From positions 682,001-746,000 of the forward strand of contig NZ_BCUV01000007.1 in the NCBI RefSeq assembly GCF_001591405.1: a stretch of 64,000 nucleotides of DNA, given 5' to 3'. The translations under genes were made by a program, and so were the position numbers. Below are positions 54,171 through 61,160 of this stretch, piece by piece. Position 1 is the first letter of the stretch. Each line of letters begins with the position of its first letter. The stretch comes from Janibacter terrae NBRC 107853 (lineage in GTDB: Bacteria; Actinomycetota; Actinomycetes; Actinomycetales; Dermatophilaceae). The notes below the pieces were generated by a model that worked only from the letters and a program-made list of their open reading frames with translations, had not been told where the DNA came from and did not search any database.

Positions 54171-55568
54171 CTAGACGTGCCAGGTCACGCCGGTCGCCGT
54201 GATGGTGCAGGCCAGGTCGCGGGCATGGACCCGGGTGTGGTGGCGCTCGCACAGCAGGGCCGCGTTGCCGATGTCGGTGCCCCCTCCCAGGGACCAGTAC
54301 TGCACGTGGTGGGCGTCGGACCAGTGGGCGGGCATGGTGCACCCGGGGAAGGTGCACCCGCCGTCACGGAGGTACAGGGCGCGCTTCTGGCCCGGGGTGA
54401 AGAAGCGGGCCGCGCGGCCCAGCTCCAAGGGTTCGCTGTCGGTGCCCAGCAGGGCCGGGATGATCCCGCCCTCGCAGGCCAGCCGGCGCACCGCGGACGG
54501 GGGCAGGACCTGCCCCGTGGCGGTGGACCCGCCGGCATGACCACCGAAGGCCGTGGTCGGCAGGTCCTGACCACAGGCACCGCAGCGGCCCTGCGCGAGG
54601 TGGGCCGTCAGGGCGGCCAGGCTGATCGTGACGACGACCCTGGCCTTGTCGCCGGGGGGCGCTCCCACCGGGGCCGAGACACTCCGCTCGACGACTGCGA
54701 GCAACGCGTCGGCGCGACGCCTGGCCGGGGAGCGATCGTCCGGCTCGCCCTCGGGGCCCTTGACGGGGGCGGACAGCGCGGCGACTGCCGCGTCGATGAT
54801 CGCGGCGCCCTCCGGGTCCAGGACGAGCTTGTACCGGGTCATGCCGCACGCATCCGTGTTCGAGGTGAGGGAGCGCGACGCCTTGTGCCGCTCGTCGTCC
54901 TCACCCAGGTCCTTGTCGGGACGCAGCATCCGGGTGGTCATCGTGATGGCCGCGGCCAGCTTCTTCTCGTCGAGGCCCGAGACCCGCTGCGGGGTGCGTC
55001 CGTCCGGGCCCGTGGCGACGAGCCCGTCGCGGGCCTCGCCCAGGATGAGCCCCAGGTCCGCGTCGAGGAGGTCGCGGTCGGCCACTCGCCGCACACCCTC
55101 CTCGAACCGCACCAGCTGGTCGGCCTTGCCCAGCGGCAGGTCTCCCGCCTCGAAGGCCGCCACGACGCCTGCGATCCCGGCGTCACCGGTGGGCTCCGGG
55201 GCCATGCCCGCGCTCGGGTCGCTCACCCCGCTGCCAGCCCGCAGGCCGGCCGTCGCCACGCGCACCACCGACGACACGTGCCGGGACTCGGGGCGCGGGG
55301 CGTGCCGCCCCTCGCTGACGCCCACCCAGTCGTGGACCGACCACGAGGTCTGCGTCGGCAGCCCCCGGGAGATGCCCTCGCGCACCAGCGCGACCTCGGC
55401 CACGGCCAGCAGCTGCCTCGCCCGGCCCAGCGCCGCCAGCCCGTCGGTGACCTCGGCGTCGGGCAGCTGCCACACCCTGTCGACGTCGGTGTCGAGCAAC
55501 GGGCGCAGGGCGTCCCGCAGGACCGGGTCCGGTCCCGGGTCCGCGTCACGCACCGTCGCCTCTGACAT
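54171..55568 (-). CDS. DUF222 / 13E12-type protein with C-terminal HNH endonuclease domain
   Basis: 465 residues. Long helical DUF222 region (~20-330) followed by an HNH nuclease: RDGGCTFPGCTMPAHWSDAHHVQYWSLGGGTDIGNAALLCERHHTRVH in pieces, with the two Cys, the HH pair and the final HH as expected. CGACGQDLP adds a second Cys pair. This family is present in many copies in actinobacterial genomes; several mycobacterial 13E12 members are SOS-controlled. Here TACGAT lies six bases before the ATG (leaderless) and a LexA-like box covers it. Role unknown; mobile-element association has been suggested for the family. Confidence 0.88.
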   Translation of the reverse strand: MSEATVRDADPGPDPVLRDALRPLLDTDVDRVWQLPDAEVTDGLAALGRARQLLAVAEVALVREGISRGLPTQTSWSVHDWVGVSEGRHAPRPESRHVSSVVRVATAGLRAGSGVSDPSAGMAPEPTGDAGIAGVVAAFEAGDLPLGKADQLVRFEEGVRRVADRDLLDADLGLILGEARDGLVATGPDGRTPQRVSGLDEKKLAAAITMTTRMLRPDKDLGEDDERHKASRSLTSNTDACGMTRYKLVLDPEGAAIIDAAVAALSAPVKGPEGEPDDRSPARRRADALLAVVERSVSAPVGAPPGDKARVVVTISLAALTAHLAQGRCGACGQDLPTTAFGGHAGGSTATGQVLPPSAVRRLACEGGIIPALLGTDSEPLELGRAARFFTPGQKRALYLRDGGCTFPGCTMPAHWSDAHHVQYWSLGGGTDIGNAALLCERHHTRVHARDLACTITATGVTWHV

Positions 55569-55571
55569 GCA

Positions 55572-55587
55572 TCGATCGTATGTTCGA
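55572..55587 (-). promoter_or_regulatory. LexA (SOS) box covering the -10 of the DUF222-HNH gene
   Basis: TCGATCGTATGTTCGA on the plus strand, i.e. TCGAACATACGATCGA toward the gene. It matches the mycobacterial/actinobacterial SOS box TCGAAC-N4-GTTCGA at all but one position and contains the -10 hexamer TACGAT (55575-55580, minus strand). Confidence 0.7.
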
Positions 55588-55660
55588 CCACCGACAGCGG
55601 TCGGGAGCGTTGGGGTGCTGTGGACGGGCGCCGGGTCGGGTGGGGGTCTGGGGATGGTGG

Positions 55661-55699
55661 CCCTTCGAGACGGTTGCTGCGCAACCTCCTCAGGGAGCG
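55661..55699 (+). repeat. REP-like palindromic element, copy 2
   Basis: 39 bp with the perfect hairpin GGTTGCTGCGCAACC between flanks CCCTTCGAGAC and TCCTCAGGGAGCG; the reference copy for this family. It lies in the 180-base spacer between the divergent HNH promoter and the SDR stop. Confidence 0.78.
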
Positions 55700-55709
55700 T
55701 GGGTCGGGG

Positions 55710-55731
55710 TGCGCAACCTCCTCAGGGAGCG
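55710..55731 (+). repeat. REP-like element, partial copy (right half)
   Basis: TGCGCAACCTCCTCAGGGAGCG, identical to the right half of copy 2, starting 11 bases after that copy ends; looks like a partial tandem duplication. Confidence 0.65.
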
Positions 55732-55744
55732 TGCCCCCGGGTGG

Positions 55745-55757
55745 CCCTCAGGGAGCG
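55745..55757 (+). repeat. REP-like element, terminal fragment overlapping the SDR stop codon
   Basis: CCCTCAGGGAGCG, a third right-end fragment in the same spacer. The minus-strand stop codon of the SDR gene (55748-55750) lies inside it, so the last codons of that gene come from repeat sequence. Confidence 0.5.
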
Positions 55758-56674
55758 GGGGCGAGTTCGGGGAAGGGCACCCCGGTGAGCTCCTCCGAGA
55801 CCTCCCACAGCCGGCGCATCACCTCCGGGTCCCGCGACCCGCGGGAGGAGCCGACCGCCACCGGACGGCCACGGAACTCGCGAAACCCGCTCGGACCGTA
55901 GTACTCGCCGCCGACCGCGGCCGGGTCGGTCGCGGCGCGCAGGATCGGCAGGGCCCCCTTCGCCGCGCTCTGCCCGACGAGCACGTTGCCTGCCGCGACC
56001 AGGGGACGGGCCGGGGCGGGCAGGTGTCGGGCCAGGGCGGTCCGGGAGAGCCCGGGGTGCGCGGCGAGCGCGATCGTCCCCGCCCCGGCCTCGGACAACC
56101 GCCGCTGCAGCTCATGGGTGAAGAGCAGGTTAGCCAGCTTCGAGCGTCCGTAGGCGCCCATCGGGTCGTAGCCCCGCTCGGACTGCAGGTCGTCGACGTC
56201 CAGACGACCGCCCCCGAACCGGTGCGCGAGGCTCGACACCGTCACCACGCGCGACCCCGGCGTCACCAGCAGCCGCTCGAGCAGGAGCGCGGTGAGCGCG
56301 AAGTGGCCCAGGTGGTTCGTGCCGACCTGCAGCTCGAAACCGTCCGCCGTCACGCCGTGCGGGGTCATCATCACCCCCGCGTTGTTGACGAGCAGGTCGA
56401 TCCGCTCGTGCCGGTCGCGGACCTCCCGCGCGGCCACGCGCACCGAGTCCAGCGACGACAGGTCCAGGCGCACGACCTGCGCGCGCTCGAGACCGGCGGC
56501 GACGGCCTCCCCCTTCGCCGTGTCCCGGCAGGCGAGGACGACGTGCGCGCCCCGCGCGGCGAGCTCACGGGCGGTGACGGCGCCCAGCCCCGAGCTGGCC
56601 CCGGTGACCACCACGGTCCGGCCGGTCTGGTCGGACATGCGGTCGAGGGACCAGGCGTCGCGGGTGCGTGTCAT
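55748..56674 (-). CDS. Short-chain dehydrogenase/reductase, retinol-dehydrogenase-like
   Basis: 308 residues from ATG 56674; Met at 56638 (MSDQTGRTVVVTG) is an equally reasonable start. Classical SDR: cofactor loop TGASSGLGAVTARELA, LVNNAGVMM, catalytic Ser (VVTVSSLAHRF) and YxxxK (GAYGRSKLANLLF). The long C-terminal part (GEYYGPSGFREFRGRP) fits the retinol dehydrogenase-like bacterial group. Its stop codon lies inside a fragment of the REP-like repeat, so the C-terminus may have been altered by repeat insertion. Confidence 0.88.
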   Translation of the reverse strand: MTRTRDAWSLDRMSDQTGRTVVVTGASSGLGAVTARELAARGAHVVLACRDTAKGEAVAAGLERAQVVRLDLSSLDSVRVAAREVRDRHERIDLLVNNAGVMMTPHGVTADGFELQVGTNHLGHFALTALLLERLLVTPGSRVVTVSSLAHRFGGGRLDVDDLQSERGYDPMGAYGRSKLANLLFTHELQRRLSEAGAGTIALAAHPGLSRTALARHLPAPARPLVAAGNVLVGQSAAKGALPILRAATDPAAVGGEYYGPSGFREFRGRPVAVGSSRGSRDPEVMRRLWEVSEELTGVPFPELAPAP

Positions 56675-56991
56675 GGGGCCAGCCTGCCAGTCACGCTGGA
56701 CCCGTCCCGTGCGTCAGTGGGCTGAGGCACAGCGACGAGGGGCTCGCGCCGCAGGCGAGGGTCACGGCGGACGCGGCCGCGATCGCCACCGGCACCCCGG
56801 AGCGGATCGACGGGCGAAGGGAGATCGCCGTGCTCGATCGAAGGGGGCGTGGTGCGGGGCGTCACCTTCCGCGCCGACCCCGAGGTGCTCGGTCGCGTCA
56901 CCCGGCGGGAGGACCTGCGCCGCCGGCCGGTCACATCCGCGCTCCCCCGGTCGTCACCACCACGAGAGACCCCACCACGAGAGGACCGACG
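56675..56991. other. 317-base spacer with a possible broken gene fragment
   Basis: No intact gene fits. Two overlapping plus-strand phases give plausible protein-like text: VTADAAAIATGTPERIDGRREIAVLD (from about 56749) and, in another phase, GVVRGVTFRADPEVLGRVTRRED (from about 56847). The phase change falls at the 9-mer copy 56839-56847, as if a small gene had been frameshifted there. The 3' part holds a short direct repeat (ACCACGAGAG twice). Confidence 0.3.
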
Positions 56992-57078
56992 ATGAAGAAG
57001 CGGTGGCTGCGCCCCCGCAAGGCGCTCGGCTGGTACAACGCGACGAAGCAGACCTTCGCCGAGCTGCCGGAGGACTGA
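56992..57078 (+). CDS. Putative 28-aa basic micro-protein
   Basis: ATG at 56992 with AGAGGA seven bases upstream; 28 codons, stop TGA 57076. The peptide starts MKKRWLRPRKALGW and ends KQTFAELPED: a basic, aromatic N-terminal half and an acidic end. Third positions are almost all G or C, as in genuine genes here. No membrane segment. It lies 22 bases before the next gene, which has its own leaderless promoter. Too short to classify; conservation would decide. Confidence 0.4.
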   Translation: MKKRWLRPRKALGWYNATKQTFAELPED

Positions 57079-57088
57079 CGGGCAGGTC

Positions 57089-57094
57089 TACGGT
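57089..57094 (+). promoter_or_regulatory. -10 element of leaderless 2H phosphoesterase mRNA
   Basis: TACGGT six bases before the ATG at 57101. Confidence 0.5.
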
Positions 57095-57100
57095 GACGTC

Positions 57101-57658
57101 ATGACGAACCCGCAGGGGGCGTCGGGGCACACCGTCCTGCAGCTCCCGGTCCCACCCCTGGAGGCCTGGGTCGTCGAGCGCACCGCCCACCACGACGCCG
57201 GGTTCGTCTCCACGGACCCGGCGTTCGGCCACGCGCACATCACGGCGCTGGCCCCCTTCGCCCCCGCACCGACCCCGGACCAGCTCGCCACGGTCGCCGC
57301 GATCGCGGCCCGGACGGCGCCGATCACGGTGCGGCTCGACGAGATCGACCAGTTCCCCGACGGCATCATCCACCTGCGCCCCGAGCCGGACGCCCCGCTG
57401 CGCGCCCTCACGGCGGCCCTCACCGCTGCCTTCCCCGCGTTCCCTCCCTACGAAGGGAGGTTCGGTCGCGTCCCCGTCCCGCACCTCACCCTCGACGCGG
57501 CCCGCGACGGAGTCTCGATCGCCTCCACCCGACGTTCGCTCGGCCACCTGCTGCCGGCCGCCTGCACGCTCGCCGAGCTGCAGCTGGCCTGGTGGGAGAG
57601 CGGCCGCTGCCACGTCGTGGAGCGCTGGGACCTGGAGGGCTTCCCCCCTTCGTCCTGA
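57101..57658 (+). CDS. 2'-5' RNA ligase family protein (2H phosphoesterase)
   Basis: 185 residues with the two catalytic HxT motifs of the 2H superfamily, HAHITAL near 45 and PHLTLD near 127, symmetrically placed in LigT-like halves. Members open or form 2',5' or cyclic phosphodiester bonds in RNA or nucleotides. Followed ten bases later by the Rrf2 regulator operon. Its last codons (PPSS) come from a 9-mer copy at 57644. Confidence 0.85.
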   Translation: MTNPQGASGHTVLQLPVPPLEAWVVERTAHHDAGFVSTDPAFGHAHITALAPFAPAPTPDQLATVAAIAARTAPITVRLDEIDQFPDGIIHLRPEPDAPLRALTAALTAAFPAFPPYEGRFGRVPVPHLTLDAARDGVSIASTRRSLGHLLPAACTLAELQLAWWESGRCHVVERWDLEGFPPSS

Positions 57659-57663
57659 TCTTG

Positions 57664-57684
57664 TAGTCTATGACTATGAGACTA
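57664..57684 (+). promoter_or_regulatory. Operator of the Rrf2/NsrR-like regulator over its own leaderless promoter
   Basis: Inverted repeat TAGTCT ... AGACTA (arms 57664-57669 and 57679-57684) enclosing a second palindrome TAGTC-TAT-GACTA (57664-57676). The left arm is also the -10 hexamer TAGTCT, six bases before the ATG at 57676. A repressor bound here would block the promoter directly. Confidence 0.65.
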
Positions 57685-58074
57685 GAGGTCACCCGAAGAG
57701 CGGAGCTGGCCGTGCAGGCCGTCGGGCTGCTCGCCCCGGCCGGCACCCGCCTCAAGGCACCCGAGCTCGCCGAGGCCCTCGGCGCGACCCCGGGGTTCGT
57801 CGCCCAGGTGGTCGGCCCGCTCGTCAAGGCCGGGTGGGTGCGCTCCACCCCCGGCCCGACCGGCGGCTACTCGCTCACCGACGACGCGAGCGGGGTGAGC
57901 GTGCTCGAGGTCATCGAGGCCATCGACGGCCCGACGACCACCGGGCGGTGCGTGGCCGAGGACCGCGCGTGCACGCTCGGCCGCACCTGCGTCCTCCACG
58001 AGGCGTGGAGCCGCGCCCGGACCACGCTGACCGACATCCTCGCCGCCACCCCGGCGACCGCACCCCACCCCTGA
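57676..58074 (+). CDS. Rrf2-family regulator with Fe-S ligand cysteines (NsrR-like)
   Basis: 132 residues from ATG 57676; an ATG two codons upstream overlaps the likely transcription start and is rejected. Winged helix (RLKAPELAEALGATPGFVAQVVGPLVKAGWVRSTPGPTGGYSLTD in pieces) and a three-Cys cluster loop, RCVAEDRACTLGRTCVLH, as in NsrR/IscR iron-sulfur regulators. Placed 35 bases before the di-iron repair gene ric, the pairing typical of nitric-oxide response units. An operator overlaps its promoter. Confidence 0.87.
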   Translation: MRLEVTRRAELAVQAVGLLAPAGTRLKAPELAEALGATPGFVAQVVGPLVKAGWVRSTPGPTGGYSLTDDASGVSVLEVIEAIDGPTTTGRCVAEDRACTLGRTCVLHEAWSRARTTLTDILAATPATAPHP

Positions 58075-58108
58075 CCACCCGGCACCACCACCACGAAGGG
58101 ATCTCACC

Positions 58109-58816
58109 ATGGCCGTCATGACCACCACCACCCTGGGTGACCTCGTCACCGAGGACCCGCGCCGCAGCCGCGTGCTCGAGCAGCTCGGCCTCGACTACTG
58201 CTGCAACGGAGACCGCCCCCTCGACGAGGCGGCCCGCGAGGCCGGCCTGGACCCGGCGGACGTCAGCGCGCGCCTCGACGTGCCCGGCGAGCCCCCCGTG
58301 ATGGTCGCCAAGGACCTCGCGCTGTCGGCGCTCGCGCACGACATCGTCGACACCCACCACGCGTACCTGTGGGAGGAGATGCCGCGCCTCACCGCGCTCG
58401 TCGACAAGGTGGTCGGCGTCCACGGCGAGCGGCACCCCGAGCTCGGCCGCGTGCAGGAGACCTACACCCGCGTGGTCACCGAGATCGAGCCGCACCTGAC
58501 CCGCGAGGAGCGGGTGGTCTTCCCGGCGATCAGCCGCCTGGAGAAGACGCGGGCTCCGGTCACCGTCGCCTCCGGCGACCTCGGTGAGCTCGTGCAGCGG
58601 CTCGTCGACGAGCACGACGTCGTCGGCGACCTGCTCGCGGAGCTGCGCGACCTCACCGGCGGGTTCACGCCGCCGCCGGACGGCTGCAACTCCTACCGCG
58701 CCATGCTCGCCGGCCTCGAGGAGCTGGAGCAGGACCTGCACGCGCACGTGCACAAGGAGAACAACATCCTCTTCCCCCGGGTGCGCGCGCTCCACGACCA
58801 GGTCTCCGCGGCGTGA
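58109..58816 (+). CDS. ric: Iron-sulfur cluster repair di-iron protein Ric (ScdA/YtfE)
   Basis: 235 residues. N-terminal ScdA_N domain with the Cys pair in LGLDYCCNGDRPLDEA, then the hemerythrin-like helical bundle with His/Glu iron ligands (VDTHHAYLWEEMPRL, HGERHPELG, EPHLTREERVVFPAI, VDEHDVVGDLL, HVHKENNILFPRV). Repairs nitric-oxide- or oxidant-damaged iron-sulfur clusters in the cytoplasm. Behind an NsrR-like regulator; AAGGGA precedes the ATG. Confidence 0.94.
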   Translation: MAVMTTTTLGDLVTEDPRRSRVLEQLGLDYCCNGDRPLDEAAREAGLDPADVSARLDVPGEPPVMVAKDLALSALAHDIVDTHHAYLWEEMPRLTALVDKVVGVHGERHPELGRVQETYTRVVTEIEPHLTREERVVFPAISRLEKTRAPVTVASGDLGELVQRLVDEHDVVGDLLAELRDLTGGFTPPPDGCNSYRAMLAGLEELEQDLHAHVHKENNILFPRVRALHDQVSAA

Positions 58817-59460
58817 CGGCCGACGCCGGCCGGTCGGCCGCACCCGAGACGAGCGAGTGGATGCGCATCGTCGCGGAGGACCCGAACCACTCGCAGTGGT
58901 ACATCGACCGCTTCCGCGCGATGGCCGCCCGGGGCGACGACCTCGACGGCGAGGCCCGCCTCGTCGACGCGATGGCCACCCGCGGCGCCCGCATCCTCGA
59001 CGCCGGGTGCGGGCCCGGCCGGGTCGGCGGCCGCCTCCACGAGCTGGGCCACGACGTCACCGGGGCCGACGTCGACCCCGCCCTCATCGCCGCGGCGCAG
59101 GAGGACCACCCCGGCCCGAGGTGGGTCGTCAGCGACCTGGCCACCCTCGACCTGCGCGACGACGAGGGGCGCAGGATCCCCTTCGACCTCGTCGTGTGCG
59201 CGGGCAACGTCATGACCTTCCTCGCACCGAGCACCCGGCGGTCGGTGCTCGCCGGCTTCGCCGACCACCTCGCCGAGGGCGGACGCGCGGTCGTCGGCTT
59301 CGGGACCGACCGGGGCTACGACCTCGACGACTTCGTCGCGGACGCGGCAGCAGCGGGCCTCCAGGAGCAGGTGCGCCTCGGCGGGTGGGCGCTCGAGCCG
59401 TGGACGCCCACGACCGGGTTCGTCGTGAGCATCCTGCAGCCGCTCAGCCCAGGAGGCTGA
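58813..59460 (+). CDS. Class I SAM-dependent methyltransferase
   Basis: 215 residues from GTG 58813 (GTGA overlap with ric). Rossmann methyltransferase with motif I ILDAGCGPGRVGGRLHELGHDVTGADVD, acidic loop VVSDLATLDL and FDLVVCAGNVMTFL. The N-terminal SEWMRIVAEDPNHSQWYIDRFRAM segment is typical of a common unnamed actinobacterial group. Substrate unknown. The 3' end overlaps the converging gene by 17 bases. Confidence 0.87.
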   Translation: MTADAGRSAAPETSEWMRIVAEDPNHSQWYIDRFRAMAARGDDLDGEARLVDAMATRGARILDAGCGPGRVGGRLHELGHDVTGADVDPALIAAAQEDHPGPRWVVSDLATLDLRDDEGRRIPFDLVVCAGNVMTFLAPSTRRSVLAGFADHLAEGGRAVVGFGTDRGYDLDDFVADAAAAGLQEQVRLGGWALEPWTPTTGFVVSILQPLSPGG

Positions 59461-60058
59461 CGCCCGGTCCCTCCAGGTCGGGCAGCGCGGCGGACCGGCC
59501 CGAGATGACCATGAGCAGCGCGAGCGCGGGGCCGCGCACCTCGGGCCCGTCGCCGATGGACAGGTCCAGGTCGGTGGCGTGCAGGGTGACCCGCTCGGCG
59601 CGCTGCCGGCCACCGCCCAGCCCCTGCGAGACCCGCGCCTGGTAGCGCAGCGCCCGCTCGACGGCCTCGGCGGAGTAGTCGTGCCAGATCCCGAGCGGCC
59701 GCCGGATGTCCTCGCCGTGGAGCACCTCCTCGACCAGCCGGCTGTCGACGGGAGCCGGCGGGCCGGTCCGCCGCGCCGCGACCTCACGCAGCCCGCTGAG
59801 CGTCTCGCGAGGGGTGACGCCCCGGTGACGTTCCATGCCCCGCTGGTTCTGCCGGTCGAAGTCGCCGCGCGCCCGCACCATCGCCCACACCACCCCGAAG
59901 GGGGTCGCCCGCGCGTTGTCGACGAGGTGGGCCGCGACGTCGTGGACGCTCCACCCCTCGCAGAGCGAGGGCTGGAGCCACTGCTCCTCGGTGAGTCGCT
60001 CGAGGTCGTCGGCGAGGGCGGCCCGCTCGGCGTGGACCAGTTCCCAGACATCGGTCAT
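59444..60058 (-). CDS. Maleylpyruvate isomerase-fold protein (mycothiol-type)
   Basis: 204 residues. DinB-like fold of the actinobacterial group: LCEGWSVHDVAAHLVDNARATP near 35 (metal His), LVEEVLHGEDIRRPLGI near 115 and VTLHATDLDLSIGDGPEVRGPALALLMVISGR at the end, a strong family signature. Presumed thiol-dependent enzyme. It starts three bases after the stop of the upstream membrane-protein gene, so they form an operon. Confidence 0.84.
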   Translation of the reverse strand: MTDVWELVHAERAALADDLERLTEEQWLQPSLCEGWSVHDVAAHLVDNARATPFGVVWAMVRARGDFDRQNQRGMERHRGVTPRETLSGLREVAARRTGPPAPVDSRLVEEVLHGEDIRRPLGIWHDYSAEAVERALRYQARVSQGLGGGRQRAERVTLHATDLDLSIGDGPEVRGPALALLMVISGRSAALPDLEGPGVSLLG

Positions 60059-60060
60059 GG

Positions 60061-60906
60061 TCAGGCGACCGGCCGTCCCTGCAGGACGCGCCAGGTGTAG
60101 ACCTGCGCGATCGTGAGCAGCGGGGTCACGACGAGCATGCCGAGGCCGCAGGTGCAGATCGCCAGGATGACGAGGCCGAGGGCGACGAGGAGCAGCAGCA
60201 GGTTCTCCGCCAGGTGGTCCTTGACGAAGGTGAAGCTGGCCCCGATGGCGTCGGTGGCTGAGCGCCCCTCCAGCACAGCGACATTGGTGTAGTAGAGCAG
60301 GAACATCGCGACGAGGCCGGGGAGGATGCACAGCACCACACCGATCGTCGTGGCGAGCCACACCAGCAGACCGGCCAGGAGCGCCTGCCCCCACGGGATC
60401 CGGCTGAACATCTCGCCGAACGAGGTCCGGCCCGTGTCGACGACGTCGAGCGCACCGCGCAGCAGCGCCAGGCCGAGCGCCCAGGAGACGAAGCCGGTGA
60501 GGAAGCTGCCGACCACGTTGGCCAGCTGCATCTGCACGAAGTTGTCGGGCAGCCCCGTCTGCGGGTCGACGGCCTCCGCGCTGCTGAGGACGCTGCCGGT
60601 GAGCGCGAGGTTGATCAGCATGTTCAGGCCGATGCCGACGGCGAGGACGATCGCCGTCACCCCGAGGAAGGGGCCGAGGTTCTGCGTGAACTTGGTCCAC
60701 GCGTACTTCACGGCGTCGATCGGGCTGTACTGGCGCGGCGCCGACCCGCCCGGCGGCGGCATCGCGCCACCGCCGTAGGGCGGCTGACCGCCGTAGGGGG
60801 GCTGACCGCCGTAGGGGGGCTGACCACCGTAGGGGGGTTGACCGCCGTAGGGCGGCTGACCGGGCGGCGGCGGCCGGTGGGGCGGCGGGGGCGGCTGATA
60901 GCTCAT
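60061..60906 (-). CDS. Membrane protein with PPYGGQ-repeat N-terminus
   Basis: 281 residues. Cytoplasmic N-terminus of Pro/Gly/Tyr/Gln low complexity (~1-60) with five PPYGGQ-like hexapeptides, then four to six membrane segments (LGPFLGVTAIVLAVGIGLNML, FLTGFVSWALGLALLRGALD, LLAGLLVWLATTIGVVLCILPGLV, LLLLLVALGLVILAICTCGLGML). The layout fits the DUF975/glycerophosphoryl-diester-phosphodiesterase-membrane-like group: LEGRSATDAIGASFTFVKDH. Function unknown. Confidence 0.78.
   Translation of the reverse strand: MSYQPPPPPHRPPPPGQPPYGGQPPYGGQPPYGGQPPYGGQPPYGGGAMPPPGGSAPRQYSPIDAVKYAWTKFTQNLGPFLGVTAIVLAVGIGLNMLINLALTGSVLSSAEAVDPQTGLPDNFVQMQLANVVGSFLTGFVSWALGLALLRGALDVVDTGRTSFGEMFSRIPWGQALLAGLLVWLATTIGVVLCILPGLVAMFLLYYTNVAVLEGRSATDAIGASFTFVKDHLAENLLLLLVALGLVILAICTCGLGMLVVTPLLTIAQVYTWRVLQGRPVA
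60773..60853 (-). repeat. In-frame 18-bp tandem repeat coding for PPYGGQ
   Basis: About five near-identical 18-bp units within the membrane protein gene, differing at synonymous positions. Length variation between strains by slippage is likely and would keep the frame. Confidence 0.8.
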
Positions 60907-60999
60907 GGGCACACCCAACCGACATTTCCGGGCCACGGCAAGCACATCGACGGGGGAGGTCTCCCCCTTCGTCCGCACGTCGCCACACCCGTGCGAACC

Positions 61000-61015
61000 G
61001 GTGAGATCGCTCACA
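61000..61015 (+). promoter_or_regulatory. CRP/GlxR-like site upstream of the SSS symporter
   Basis: GGTGAGATCGCTCACA, i.e. TGTGA-N6-TCACC on the other strand: one mismatch to the actinobacterial CRP/GlxR consensus TGTGA-N6-TCACA. It lies 146 bases before the symporter start and 94 bases before the divergent membrane-protein gene. The remaining spacer (60907-61160) holds one 9-mer copy (60963) and a TTACCT/TACCTT that could be the symporter -10. Confidence 0.5.
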
Positions 61016-61160
61016 CCGCGGACCCCGGCCGAAACCGCGGACGGGCCCGTGGTCATGGGCTTTGCGGCGGTTTTCACATGTTTGGCGCCATTAGCCTTCG
61101 CCGCGCCCCCGGGTTACCTTGCGCCCAGCCACACCCACAACACCACACCGGAAGGAAGGC

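Noticed and set aside
60773-60853. Short regular repeats that could look like a CRISPR array
   Set aside because: Units are 18 bp, contiguous, in frame, and encode PPYGGQ; there are no spacers.
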